In this document: piece after piece, positions 17,612-25,830 of the stretch
How the letters are laid out: the number at the start of each line of letters is the position of its first letter
Position numbering within the stretch: position 1 is the stretch's first letter
DNA from: Microbacterium luteum
Lineage (GTDB): Bacteria > Actinomycetota > Actinomycetes > Actinomycetales > Microbacteriaceae
Direction: 5' to 3'
NCBI RefSeq assembly: GCF_015277875.1
Contig: NZ_CP063814.1
Location: 3,162,001 to 3,226,000, forward strand
DNA length: 64,000 nucleotides
The notes under the pieces: model-generated
What the model saw: the letters and a program-made list of their open reading frames with translations, nothing else
What the model was told of the DNA's origin: nothing
Database searches by the model: none
Made by a program: the position numbers and the translations under genes

Positions 17612-19033
17612 TCAGACGGTGGTGGGAACGAGGGATGCGCCGCCGTCGGCGGCGGTGCGCGAACCGGCGAACGCACCCCGATACGCGTGCGCCGGGTGCC
17701 ACTCGGGCACCACGGCGCTGCCGGAGAGCCGCTCGCGCAGCGTGGCGCCGGGGCGGGCGTCGGCGGCGAGAAGACCCCGCCGACGCAGCTCAGGCGTGAG
17801 GTGCTCGGCGATGTCCTCGAACGTGCCGGGCGTGATGACGTAGGCGAGGTTGAATCCGTCGACCCCGCCGACGTCGACCCATCTCTCCAGCTCGTCGGCC
17901 ACGGTGGTCGGGCTTCCGACGATGACCGCGCCGATGCCGCCGATGCCGACGTACTCGGCGATGTCGCGCGGTGTCCACTCGCGGGTGGGGTCGGCCTTGG
18001 TGAAGATCGACAGGGCGGAGCGGGCGGCATCCGTATCGACGTACCGGAGCGGCTCGTCGGGGTCGAGCGCGGCGAGGTCGATCCCCGACCAGCCGCCGTA
18101 CAGAGCGAGAGAGCCCTCGAGCGAGACGTACCGACGAAAGTCGTCGCGCTTCGCTCTCGCGAGCTCGTCCGTCTCGGCGACGATGACGGTGGCGAGGGTG
18201 AGGATCTTCACGTCGTCACCATCGCGCCCGGCGGCGCGGGCCTTGTCACGGATGCCGTCGGTGGTGCGGCGGGTGAGTTCGGGGGCAAGCCCGTTGATGA
18301 AGATGGCCTCCCCGTGGCGAGCGGCGAACTCCTGCCCACGGGGCGACGCGCCCGCCTGGAAGATCACGGGGGTGCGCTGGGGCGACGGCTCGCCGAGGTG
18401 GATGCCGGGCACGTCGAAGTGCTCACCGCGATGGTCGATCGGGTGCACCTTCTCGGGGTCGGTGAAGACACCGGTGTCACGATCGCGGAGCACGGCGCCG
18501 TCTTCCCACGATCCCTCCCACAGCTTGTAGACGACATCCAGGAACTCGTCGGCGATGCCATAGCGGTCGTCGTGCGCGATCTGGTCGCCGAGTCCGAGGT
18601 TGCGCGCGGCGCTGGCGAGGTAGGACGTCACGACGTTCCAGCCGATTCGGCCGCCGGTGAAGTGGTCGAGCGTCGTGAGCGTGCGCGCCAGCGCGTAGGG
18701 CTGGGCGTACGTCGTCGCGACCGTCACTCCGAAGCCGAGACGCTCGGTGACCGCCGCCATCGCCGGGATCTGCAGCAGCGGATCCCCGACGGGCACCTGC
18801 GCGGCGTCGCGCAGGGCGGGCGCGACGGAGTCGCGGTAGACGTCGTACACCCCGAGCACGTCAGCCAGGAAGACCGCGTCGAAACCGCCTCGTTCGAGCA
18901 GCTTCGCCAAGTCGATCCAGTAGTCCAGGCGGTGATACTCGTCCGCTCGGTTGTCGGGATGCCGCCACAGGCCCGGCGCCTGGTGGGTCACGCAGCTCAT
19001 CTCGAACGCGTTGAGGATGATCGGCTTGGTCAC
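17612..19033 (-). CDS. LLM class flavin-dependent monooxygenase (NtaA/SnaA/DszA type)
   Basis: A 473-residue luciferase-like (TIM barrel) monooxygenase of the NtaA/SnaA/DszA/SoxA family, two-component enzymes that use reduced FMN from a separate reductase. Family marks include LNAFEMSCVTHQAPGLWRHP at the N-terminus, GGRIGWNVVTSYLASAARNLG near 135 and PVIFQAGASPRGQEFAARH near 235. Relatives desulfurise aromatic sulfur compounds, sulfones or sulfonates, or degrade aminopolycarboxylates. The GTG at 19033 has GGAAGGAAGG upstream. First gene of a three-gene monooxygenase operon; its promoter region contains 10-bp-phased CGACAC repeats. Confidence 0.87.
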   Translation of the reverse strand: MTKPIILNAFEMSCVTHQAPGLWRHPDNRADEYHRLDYWIDLAKLLERGGFDAVFLADVLGVYDVYRDSVAPALRDAAQVPVGDPLLQIPAMAAVTERLGFGVTVATTYAQPYALARTLTTLDHFTGGRIGWNVVTSYLASAARNLGLGDQIAHDDRYGIADEFLDVVYKLWEGSWEDGAVLRDRDTGVFTDPEKVHPIDHRGEHFDVPGIHLGEPSPQRTPVIFQAGASPRGQEFAARHGEAIFINGLAPELTRRTTDGIRDKARAAGRDGDDVKILTLATVIVAETDELARAKRDDFRRYVSLEGSLALYGGWSGIDLAALDPDEPLRYVDTDAARSALSIFTKADPTREWTPRDIAEYVGIGGIGAVIVGSPTTVADELERWVDVGGVDGFNLAYVITPGTFEDIAEHLTPELRRRGLLAADARPGATLRERLSGSAVVPEWHPAHAYRGAFAGSRTAADGGASLVPTTV

Positions 19034-19111
19034 CGGGCACCTTCCTTCCTGCGCCGAAAGCGGCGCGCCGCGGGAACGCTATCAACGGTCCCTCACGACG
19101 GGAGACGAGCC

Positions 19112-19147
19112 CGACACACGCCGACACGCTGCGACACAGGACGTCAC
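19112..19147. promoter_or_regulatory. Four helically phased CGACAC repeats between divergent operons
   Basis: CGACAC occurs at 19112, 19122 and 19132, and CGTCAC at 19142, each exactly 10 bp from the last, so all face the same side of the helix. They lie between the monooxygenase operon (start 19033, minus) and the ABC importer operon (start 19255, plus). A direct-repeat-binding activator or repressor serving one or both operons is inferred. Confidence 0.5.
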
Positions 19148-19254
19148 ACGATGTCGCCGTCTTACGAGAGGGCATGCTGCGCCGGTATCGCTCGCTCCAC
19201 AATGTCCTCTCGTGCGGCCCTCGCCGCGCACCGCATCCATCCGAGAGGCTCGCC

Positions 19255-20580
19255 ATGTCCGATTCGTCACGCCGCGCACGCACGCTGCGCAGGTTCGCCG
19301 TCCCCACCGTCGTCGCCGCCTCCGCGGTCATGCTGGCCTCGTGCGCCGGCGGCGACGCCGACGCATCGGACGCTGCCGGCGAGCAGGAGCTGACCGTGCT
19401 GCTCATCTCATCGCACGAGGGCGCCTCCGACCTCCTCGCGGAGCGCTACGAGGCCGAGACGGGGGTGCGCATCAACCCGGTGATCGTCCCCTACGACGAG
19501 ATCGGCAACACCCTGGCGCTCGACCAGCAGTCGGGCGCGAACACGATCGACGTTGCGGCGCCCTGGTACGTCTCGATCGGAGACCTGGCTGACTCCGGCT
19601 CGATCCAGGACCTCACCGACTGGATCGCGAGCGACCCCGCCGCCGACGAAGACGACTTCATCCCCTCGATCTACGATCCGTACACCCTGGTGGAGGATCG
19701 CCGGTACGGGCTGCCGTTCGACGGCGACACCCACGTGCTCTTCTACAACACCGAGATCCTGCAGCGGAACGGCTTCGACGCTCCGCCCGCGACATGGGAC
19801 GAGTACGTCGAGCAGTCGCGCGTGATCACCGAGAACGAGGGAGCCGACGGCGTCTACGGCAACGTGATCTTCGGCCAGAAGTCCCCGCTCATCCTGGGAG
19901 CGAGCTTCGCCAACCGCCTTGCGGGGTTCGGTGGCGCGTTCGTCGACGACGCGGGCGCACCCGTGATCAACTCCCCGGAGGCCGTGGCGGCAGCGCAGTC
20001 CCTGGCCGACGCACTGGAATCCGCCTACCCCACACCCACCGAGACCGCCTTCGGCGAAGGCAACTCCGCGTGGTACGCGGGCAACGCGGCGTTCATCGAG
20101 AACTGGACCGACCTCGGCGTGGGCTCGCAGATCAACCCCGACTCCACGGTGGCCGACGGCTGGGGCGTCACGCTGCTCCCCGTCGGCGGGGAGAACACCC
20201 AGGCGCGCGCATCGCTCGTGGCCGGGTTCACCTGGGTGATCGCGGCCCACACCGACAAGACCGAGCTCGCGCGGGACTTCATCCAGTGGGCAGCCTCGAG
20301 CGAGATCAACGAGGAACTGCTCGTCGCCGACCCGCAGACCGGTATCGACCCCAACCGCATCTCCTCGCTCGAGAGTGAGGCGTACGGACAGGCCTATCCC
20401 GACCTGCAGCGCGTCAACCGCGCCACCCTCGACGGCGCACTCGCCTGGCCCACCGGCAAGAACGCCACGCAGGCGGCCGAGGTGCTCACCGACGAGCTCG
20501 CCAAGCTCGTCGCGGGTGAGGTCACCGCGCAGGAGGCACTGGATGCCGCGCAGGCGGAGTGGGAAGAGCTCCTTGGCTGA
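19255..20580 (+). CDS. ABC transporter solute-binding lipoprotein (carbohydrate-type)
   Basis: A 441-residue extracellular solute-binding protein of family 1 (sugar/oligosaccharide type). Residues 1-28 form a signal peptide with lipobox LASC (Cys near 29). The mature part shows the two-lobed fold: LTVLLISSHEGASDLLAERYE at its start, DVAAPWYVSIGDLADSG, and WAASSEINEELL near the C-terminus. The ATG at 19255 was chosen because GAGAGG lies 7 nt upstream and the signal peptide starts there. It is followed by two permease genes that overlap one another, but no ATPase gene, so energy must come from a shared ATPase elsewhere. The ligand is not predictable. Confidence 0.88.
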   Translation: MSDSSRRARTLRRFAVPTVVAASAVMLASCAGGDADASDAAGEQELTVLLISSHEGASDLLAERYEAETGVRINPVIVPYDEIGNTLALDQQSGANTIDVAAPWYVSIGDLADSGSIQDLTDWIASDPAADEDDFIPSIYDPYTLVEDRRYGLPFDGDTHVLFYNTEILQRNGFDAPPATWDEYVEQSRVITENEGADGVYGNVIFGQKSPLILGASFANRLAGFGGAFVDDAGAPVINSPEAVAAAQSLADALESAYPTPTETAFGEGNSAWYAGNAAFIENWTDLGVGSQINPDSTVADGWGVTLLPVGGENTQARASLVAGFTWVIAAHTDKTELARDFIQWAASSEINEELLVADPQTGIDPNRISSLESEAYGQAYPDLQRVNRATLDGALAWPTGKNATQAAEVLTDELAKLVAGEVTAQEALDAAQAEWEELLG

Positions 20581-21490
20581 CGCATCCGCGACGGTGCGCC
20601 CACGGCGCCTCCCTCGGGGGCCGGCGTGGGCGCACCGCCTGTTCGTCTCACCGAGCGTGCTCGCGCTGCTCGTGCTCGGGGCGTATCCGCTGCTGTTCAT
20701 CGTGGCTGCCGCGTTCACGGAATCGTCTCTCGGCAGGCCGTTCCAGGAGTTCGTCGGCACGGCCACGTTCGAGCAGGTGCTCACAGATGCCGACGCCGTC
20801 GCGTCACTGTGGCGCACCCTCGCATACGCCCTGGCGGTATCGTCTGCGAGCGTCGTGCTCGGGGTGGTCGCGGCGCTCGCGCTCCACGGCGCGGTGCGGA
20901 GCGGGGCGCTCGTGCGCACGCTCCTCCTCCTCCCGCTCATCACACCTCCCGTGATCGTGGGCACGCTCTGGAAGCTCATCTACAACCCCGGGGGCGGGCT
21001 CCTCGCGACCCTCTTCGGACTCATCGGGCTGCCCTCCGAGACCATCGCGCCCCTGTCGTCGACGCTGTGGGCGCTCCCGGCGATCGCCGTCGCCGACGTC
21101 TGGGAGTGGACGCCCCTCGTGGCTCTGCTGGTGTTCACGGCACTCCTCGCCCAGGACCCGCAGACGCTCGAGGCCGCATCGCTTGACGGCGCACACGGGT
21201 TCGGCACGTTCCGCCACATCACCCTGCCCGCCGTTTCCGGGGTCGTCGCGGCGGCCTTCTTCATCCGGCTGGTGCTCGCCTTCAAGGTGTTCGACCTGGT
21301 CTTCATGATGACCTCCGGCGGCCCCGGACAGGCCACGACCACCACGTCGTATCTCATCTACCAGGCGGCGCTGCGGGAGTTCGACGTGGGCAAGGCGGCC
21401 GTCATCACGCTTCTTCTGGCCGTGCTCGTGACGGCGGTCACCATCCCCGTCGCTCTCGTGGCTCGACGATGGCAGGTGAATCATGAGTGA
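20573..21490 (+). CDS. ABC transporter permease (MalF type)
   Basis: A 305-residue permease with six predicted membrane helices and the EAA loop (EAASLDGAHGFGTFRHITLP near 210) that contacts the ATPase. It is the MalF-like member of a carbohydrate importer. I use the TTG at 20573, which overlaps the end of the binding-protein gene and has GGAAGAG upstream; the GTG at 20594 is the alternative and would remove seven residues. Translationally coupled to both neighbours. Confidence 0.85.
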   Translation: MADASATVRPRRLPRGPAWAHRLFVSPSVLALLVLGAYPLLFIVAAAFTESSLGRPFQEFVGTATFEQVLTDADAVASLWRTLAYALAVSSASVVLGVVAALALHGAVRSGALVRTLLLLPLITPPVIVGTLWKLIYNPGGGLLATLFGLIGLPSETIAPLSSTLWALPAIAVADVWEWTPLVALLVFTALLAQDPQTLEAASLDGAHGFGTFRHITLPAVSGVVAAAFFIRLVLAFKVFDLVFMMTSGGPGQATTTTSYLIYQAALREFDVGKAAVITLLLAVLVTAVTIPVALVARRWQVNHE

Positions 21491-22328
21491 CCGCATCCTC
21501 GACCGGCCACGCCGCACGACCGGATCCCGCGGCGCAGCAGCCACGGTGGTGCTCGCGGTGCTCCTCGCCTTCTTCGTGACGCCCTTGCTCTACCTCGTGT
21601 CGGTCTCGCTCATGGGACGGGACGAGACCGGTCAGGGGGTGCTCGTGCCCGCCGTCCCGCAGTTCTCGAACTGGGTGGATGTGCTGACCGGCTCGGACCT
21701 GCTGCAGGGCATCGGGAACTCCCTCGTGGCCGCTATCGGCGGCGCGACCCTCACCCTGGCGATCGCCCTGCCCGGAGCCTGGGCGATCGTGCGGTTCCGC
21801 ACCGGTGGAACCACCCTCGCCGGCACGCTGATGAGCCCCTGGCTGCTGCCGCCGATCGTCGCGGTCGTGCCGCTGTTCACCCTGCTCCGCGTGATCGGGG
21901 CCAACAACACCCTGTGGGGCCTCACCCTCGTGTACGCCCTGGTGAACGTGCCGGTCGCGATCTGGCTGCTCGAGGGGTTCCTCCGGAAACTCCCCAGCGA
22001 GATCGAGGAGGCCGCCCGGCTGGACGGCGCCGGGTCGTTCCGGGTGCTCACGTGGATCGTGACCCCGCTGGTCGCTCCGGCGCTGGCGGCCACCGGCATC
22101 ATCGTCGGGGTGCTGAACTACAACGAGTTCCTGCTGGCGACCTTCCTCACGCAGAACCCCGACGCGCAGACGCTCCCGGTGGTGCTCTCGCTGTTCTACG
22201 GCGAACGCACGCCCCATTTCGGCAAGATCGCCGCCGCATCCGTCATCGGCGTGCTGCCGGTGTTCGCTGCCGCCGTCTTCTTCCAGCGCTGGCTCGTCGG
22301 CGGGCTGACCTCCGGCGCCGTGCGCTGA
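21483..22328 (+). CDS. ABC transporter permease (MalG type)
   Basis: A 281-residue permease, the MalG-like partner of the preceding gene, with six membrane helices and the EAA loop EEAARLDGAGSFRVLTWIV near 180. It starts 8 bp inside the previous gene. No ATP-binding protein gene follows: the next sequence is an 85-bp palindromic element and then an unrelated gene, so the importer presumably shares a multitask ATPase of the MsiK type encoded elsewhere. Confidence 0.9.
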   Translation: MSDRILDRPRRTTGSRGAAATVVLAVLLAFFVTPLLYLVSVSLMGRDETGQGVLVPAVPQFSNWVDVLTGSDLLQGIGNSLVAAIGGATLTLAIALPGAWAIVRFRTGGTTLAGTLMSPWLLPPIVAVVPLFTLLRVIGANNTLWGLTLVYALVNVPVAIWLLEGFLRKLPSEIEEAARLDGAGSFRVLTWIVTPLVAPALAATGIIVGVLNYNEFLLATFLTQNPDAQTLPVVLSLFYGERTPHFGKIAAASVIGVLPVFAAAVFFQRWLVGGLTSGAVR

Positions 22329-22348
22329 GCCGTCACCCGCCCCTCGTC

Positions 22349-22433
22349 GTTCACAACTCCGCAAGAATCTGCGTCGCGACGCTCTCTGGGGGTTGTCGGG
22401 GCTGTGACCGAGCGATATTGCGGAGTTATGAAC
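22349..22433. repeat. Palindromic intergenic element, family B (85 bp)
   Basis: Arms of 16 bp, GTTCACAACTCCGCAA at 22349-22364 and TTGCGGAGTTATGAAC at 22418-22433, differ by one base from a perfect inverted repeat. Position (between genes), length and the GT-n-CAAC tip resemble the family A elements, but the arms are otherwise different. It begins 20 bp after the permease stop. Confidence 0.8.
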
Positions 22434-22506
22434 GGCGGATGGGGCGGCGCAGGCGACGCGACTGAACTCGGACGCGACGTCGGCGGGCGCGCGTAGGGTC
22501 AGCGGC

Positions 22507-23079
22507 ATGGGTGCACTCGACGACGGGGAGCGCGTGGTCGTGGCCGACGCCGTGGCGTGGCGGGCGTGGCTGGTCGAGAACCACACCACCTCGACCGGCG
22601 CGTGGCTGGTGCGCGCGCGTCCTGGGTCCGACGTCACCGTCGTCGCCTATGAAGACGCGATCCGGCAGGCGCTGTGCTTCGGATGGATCGACGGCCCCAC
22701 CCGCTCGTTCGACGAGCGCCTCGGGGGCCTGTGGTTCTCACCGCGCCGGCCGCGCAGCGGCTGGGCGGCGACGAACAAGGCACGCGTGGTCGACCTCGAG
22801 GCCACCGGCGAGATGACCGACGCCGGACGGCGGGCAATCGCCGTCGCGCGCGAGAACGGATCGTGGAGCGTGCTGGACAACTCCGAGGCGCTCCGCGAGC
22901 CCGACGACCTCGCGGCCGCCCTCGACGCCGACGGGGCGGCTCGCGCCGCGTGGGATGCATTCCCGCCCTCGGCGCGCAAGTTCGGCATCGCTCAGGTCGA
23001 TCTGGCGCGGCGCCCTGCCACGCGCCTGGCCCGCATCACGAGCATCGTCACCGCCGCCCGGGAAGGAAGGCGCCCCTGA
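22507..23079 (+). CDS. YdeI/OmpD-associated family protein
   Basis: A 190-residue cytoplasmic protein of the YdeI (OmdA) family. The signature is YEDAIRQALCFGWIDGPTRS near 60 and FSPRRPRSGWAATNKARV near 80, followed by a helical C-terminal part ending in PPSARKFGIAQVDLARRP. In Gram-negatives such proteins are linked to stress and peptide resistance; the function in actinobacteria is unknown. The ATG at 22507 is preceded by TAGGGT with a 7-nt gap (22494-22499). Its stop overlaps the start of a tiny membrane-protein gene. Confidence 0.82.
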   Translation: MGALDDGERVVVADAVAWRAWLVENHTTSTGAWLVRARPGSDVTVVAYEDAIRQALCFGWIDGPTRSFDERLGGLWFSPRRPRSGWAATNKARVVDLEATGEMTDAGRRAIAVARENGSWSVLDNSEALREPDDLAAALDADGAARAAWDAFPPSARKFGIAQVDLARRPATRLARITSIVTAAREGRRP

Positions 23080-23183
23080 TGAGCGAGTTCGAACAGACTC
23101 TGCTGCTGGGAAGCTCCGCGGTGATCCTGCTGGGCACCCTCATCACGTGGATCGTCGTCTGGATCCGCCGCCGCGACGAGTGA
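23079..23183 (+). CDS. 34-residue single-pass membrane peptide
   Basis: A very short reading frame starting at an ATG that overlaps the upstream TGA (ATGA). GGAAGG lies 8 nt upstream. The peptide has one hydrophobic segment (about residues 9-28, LLGSSAVILLGTLITWIVVW) flanked by an acidic N-terminus and a basic RRR tail, consistent with an N-out membrane anchor by the positive-inside rule. It has clear start coupling and codon use like its neighbours. Function unknown; a modulator of a membrane complex is possible. Confidence 0.65.
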   Translation: MSEFEQTLLLGSSAVILLGTLITWIVVWIRRRDE

Positions 23184-23189
23184 GATGCG

Positions 23190-24269
23190 TCAGGAGACCG
23201 CGGCGAGCGCCGGGTAGTCGGTGTACCCCTCGGCGGTGCGGCCATAGAAGAGCTCGGGGCGCGGTTCGTTGAGGTCGGCGCGCTGCTGCCAGCGGTGCAC
23301 GAGGTCGGGGTTGGCGATGACGGGGCGCCCCACGCCGACCGCGTCGGCCCAGCCCTCGGCGACGAGGGCCTCGGCCTCCTCCCGCGTGGTGGGAGACGAG
23401 AACCCGGAGTTCAGGATCACCGGTGCACCGACGCTGCGGCGGATGCGCTGCACGAGGTCGCCCTGGGGGTGGGCGTGGAGGATGTCGACGAACGCCAGCC
23501 CGAGGGGCGCGAGCCCCGCCGCGAGCGCGGCGTAGGTCGCGCGCGCGTCGGCGTCGTCGGTCTCGAGGACGCCCTGGATGTTGTGCTGCGGCGACAGGCG
23601 GATGCCGGTACGGTCCGCGCCGATGGCGGCGGCGACGGCTGCCGTCACCTCGACGGCGAAACGCGCACGCGCCTTGGGCGAGCCCCCGTAGGCGTCTTCG
23701 CGCCCGTTGGAGGCGGGCGAGAGGAATTCGTGCACGAGGTAGCCGTTCGCGCCGTGCACCTCGACGCCGTCGAACCCGGCCGCGACCGCGTTGCGTGCGG
23801 CCTGCGCGAACTGCGCGATCACGGCGGGGATCTCGTCGGTCTCCAGCGCGTGCGGGACGGGCATGTCGACCTTGCCCTCGGGCGTTCGCGTCTGTCCTGG
23901 AGCCGGCAGGGCGCTCGGCGCGACGATCCGCTCGGTGCCGGTGATCGCGGTGTGCGAGACACGACCGCCGTGCATCAGCTGCATGACGATGACGCCGCCG
24001 GCAGCATGCACCGCGTCGGCGACCAGGCGCCAGCCCTCGATCTGCTCGGGCGTCTCGATGCCCGGCTGGCCGGGGTAGGACATGCCCTCCGCGACAGGCC
24101 ACACTCCCTCGCTCACGATGAGCCCCTGCCCGGCGCGCTGCCGGTAGTACTCGACCATCGCGTCGGTGGGCACGCCGTCGGCACCGGCGCGGGTGCGGGT
24201 GAGCGGCGCCATCACGACGCGGTTGGCCAGATGCAGCGATCCGAAGGTCGCGGGAGAGTAGAGATCCAT
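23190..24269 (-). CDS. Alkene reductase, old yellow enzyme family
   Basis: A 359-residue FMN-dependent ene-reductase of the OYE/NemA group. Visible motifs are the FMN-binding MAPLTRTRAG near 20, QLMHGGRVSH near 100 and VEVHGANGYLVHEFLSP near 170, whose His-x-x-Asn pair binds the carbonyl of the substrate. Uses NADPH to reduce activated C=C bonds or nitro compounds. The ATG at 24269 gives the usual N-terminus (MDLYSPATFG); a GTG 21 nt upstream is the alternative. It is convergent with the small membrane-peptide gene with a 6-bp gap. Confidence 0.92.
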   Translation of the reverse strand: MDLYSPATFGSLHLANRVVMAPLTRTRAGADGVPTDAMVEYYRQRAGQGLIVSEGVWPVAEGMSYPGQPGIETPEQIEGWRLVADAVHAAGGVIVMQLMHGGRVSHTAITGTERIVAPSALPAPGQTRTPEGKVDMPVPHALETDEIPAVIAQFAQAARNAVAAGFDGVEVHGANGYLVHEFLSPASNGREDAYGGSPKARARFAVEVTAAVAAAIGADRTGIRLSPQHNIQGVLETDDADARATYAALAAGLAPLGLAFVDILHAHPQGDLVQRIRRSVGAPVILNSGFSSPTTREEAEALVAEGWADAVGVGRPVIANPDLVHRWQQRADLNEPRPELFYGRTAEGYTDYPALAAVS

Positions 24270-24317
24270 GGTGACCGCCAACGACCCCACCGCGGTGCCG
24301 TATTCCCGAGCCGGGAC

Positions 24318-24896
24318 CTACTGCGGAGCGAGCCCCAGGTCGTCGAGATCGACGGCGGCCAGCCACTGCAGGCCTTCCGCCTCGACCGCGGCCTGCGCAC
24401 CCGTCTTGCGGTCGACGATGACCGCGACCGCGACGGGCTCGGCGCCCTCTCGCCGCAGGGCCTCGACCGCCTTGAGCGCCGACTGACCGGTGGTGGAGGT
24501 GTCTTCGACGACCACGACGCGCTTGCCCGCGACGTCCGCCCCCTCCACCTGCCGGCCGCGCCCGTGGTCCTTCGGCTCCTTGCGCACGACGAACGCGTCG
24601 AGCGGCGCGTCGGTGCGGGCCGACTCGTGCATCACGGCGTTGGCGATCGGATCCGCCCCCAGCGTCAGACCACCCACCGCGACGATGCCGTCGATGTCGC
24701 GGATGAGGTCGAGCATGATGCGCCCGATCGCCGGCGCCGCGCGGTGGTCGAGCGTGAGCTTTCGCATGTCGACGTAGTACGACGCCTTCTTGCCGCTGGA
24801 GAGGGTGAAGTCGCCGTGGAAGACGGCCTCGGTCTTGATCAGCGCGATGAGGTTCTGCCGGTCGATCTCGAGGTCTGCGGTGGAGGCGGCGGTCAT
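24318..24896 (-). CDS. pyrE: Orotate phosphoribosyltransferase
   Basis: Converts orotate and PRPP to orotidine 5'-phosphate in pyrimidine synthesis. The PRPP loop is VVVVEDTSTTGQSALKAVEA near 125, and the catalytic loop with KEPKDHGRG is at about 100-108. The 192-residue length is normal. The ATG at 24896 is preceded on the reverse strand by TAGACT with a 7-nt gap; an upstream ATG would add 53 residues overlapping the divergent xthA promoter, so it was rejected. It shares a 46-bp divergent region with xthA. Confidence 0.95.
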   Translation of the reverse strand: MTAASTADLEIDRQNLIALIKTEAVFHGDFTLSSGKKASYYVDMRKLTLDHRAAPAIGRIMLDLIRDIDGIVAVGGLTLGADPIANAVMHESARTDAPLDAFVVRKEPKDHGRGRQVEGADVAGKRVVVVEDTSTTGQSALKAVEALRREGAEPVAVAVIVDRKTGAQAAVEAEGLQWLAAVDLDDLGLAPQ

Positions 24897-24942
24897 GATG
24901 TCGAGTCTAGGAGAGTCGGCGGGCGCGCCTAGGCTGGAATCC

Positions 24943-25782
24943 ATGCGCCTGGCCACCTGGAACGTCAACTCGATCCGCGCCCGCGTCGACCGCATCGTCG
25001 ACTTCGCCGTCCGCGAGCACATCGACGTGCTGGCGATGCAGGAGATCAAGTGCAAGGAGGAGCAGTTCCCCTACGAGGCGTTCGAAGCCGCCGGATTCGA
25101 GGTGCGCGCACACGGCTTCTCGCAGTGGAACGGCGTGGCCGTGGCCAGCCGCGAACCCATGACCGACGTCGAGACCGCGTTCGACGGCATGCCCGGGTTC
25201 GCCAAAGGACACGAAGGTCCGGATGCGCCGCAGGAGGCGCGCGCGATCGGCGTGACCACGGGCGGCGTCAGGGTCTGGAGCCTGTACGTGCCGAACGGCC
25301 GGGGCCTCGGCGATCCGCACTACGACTACAAGCTGCACTGGCTCGCCGCCCTCGAGAAGCACACGCGAGACGTGCTCGCGGCCGACCCCGGCCTGCCCCT
25401 CGCGCTGGTCGGCGACTACAACATCGCGCCCACCGACGCCGACAACGGAGACCCCACGATCGTGCCGGGCTTCTCCACGCACGTGTCGCCGCCGGAGCGG
25501 CAGGCCTTCGCGTCCCTCACCTCCGCGGGCGTGGTCGACGTGGTGCGCCCGCTCATCCCCACCGGCTACACGTACTGGGACTACAAGCGGCTCCGCTTCC
25601 CCCGCAACGAGGGCCTGCGCATCGACTTCATCCTCGGATCGGAGACCTTCGCAGACGCGGTGACCGGCGCATCCATCCATCGCGACGAGCGCAAGGGCGA
25701 GGGGCCGAGCGATCACGTGCCGGTCGTCGTCGATCTCGACCTCGACGGCGCGGACGACGACGACCGCCCGATGATCTTCTGA
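24943..25782 (+). CDS. xthA: Exodeoxyribonuclease III / AP endonuclease
   Basis: Class II AP endonuclease of base-excision repair. Motifs: LATWNVNSIRAR at the N-terminus (Asn7), MQEIKCKEEQFP (metal-binding Glu near 33), VGDYNIAPTDAD (catalytic Asp/Asn near 155), RIDFILGS and the terminal SDHVPVVVDL (catalytic Asp-His). The 279-residue length is usual. Leaderless-type start: TAGGCT at 24930-24935 followed by 7 nt and ATG. Divergent from pyrE. Confidence 0.94.
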   Translation: MRLATWNVNSIRARVDRIVDFAVREHIDVLAMQEIKCKEEQFPYEAFEAAGFEVRAHGFSQWNGVAVASREPMTDVETAFDGMPGFAKGHEGPDAPQEARAIGVTTGGVRVWSLYVPNGRGLGDPHYDYKLHWLAALEKHTRDVLAADPGLPLALVGDYNIAPTDADNGDPTIVPGFSTHVSPPERQAFASLTSAGVVDVVRPLIPTGYTYWDYKRLRFPRNEGLRIDFILGSETFADAVTGASIHRDERKGEGPSDHVPVVVDLDLDGADDDDRPMIF

Positions 25783-25830
25783 CACGCTCCCGGGGTTGTG
25801 GCACCGCGGACGGCTCGGGAAGCTGGTCGC

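Noticed and set aside
24897..25055. A 53-residue N-terminal extension of PyrE
   Set aside because: It would overlap the start of the divergent xthA gene and has no counterpart in the family; a TAGACT hexamer lies directly before the shorter start.
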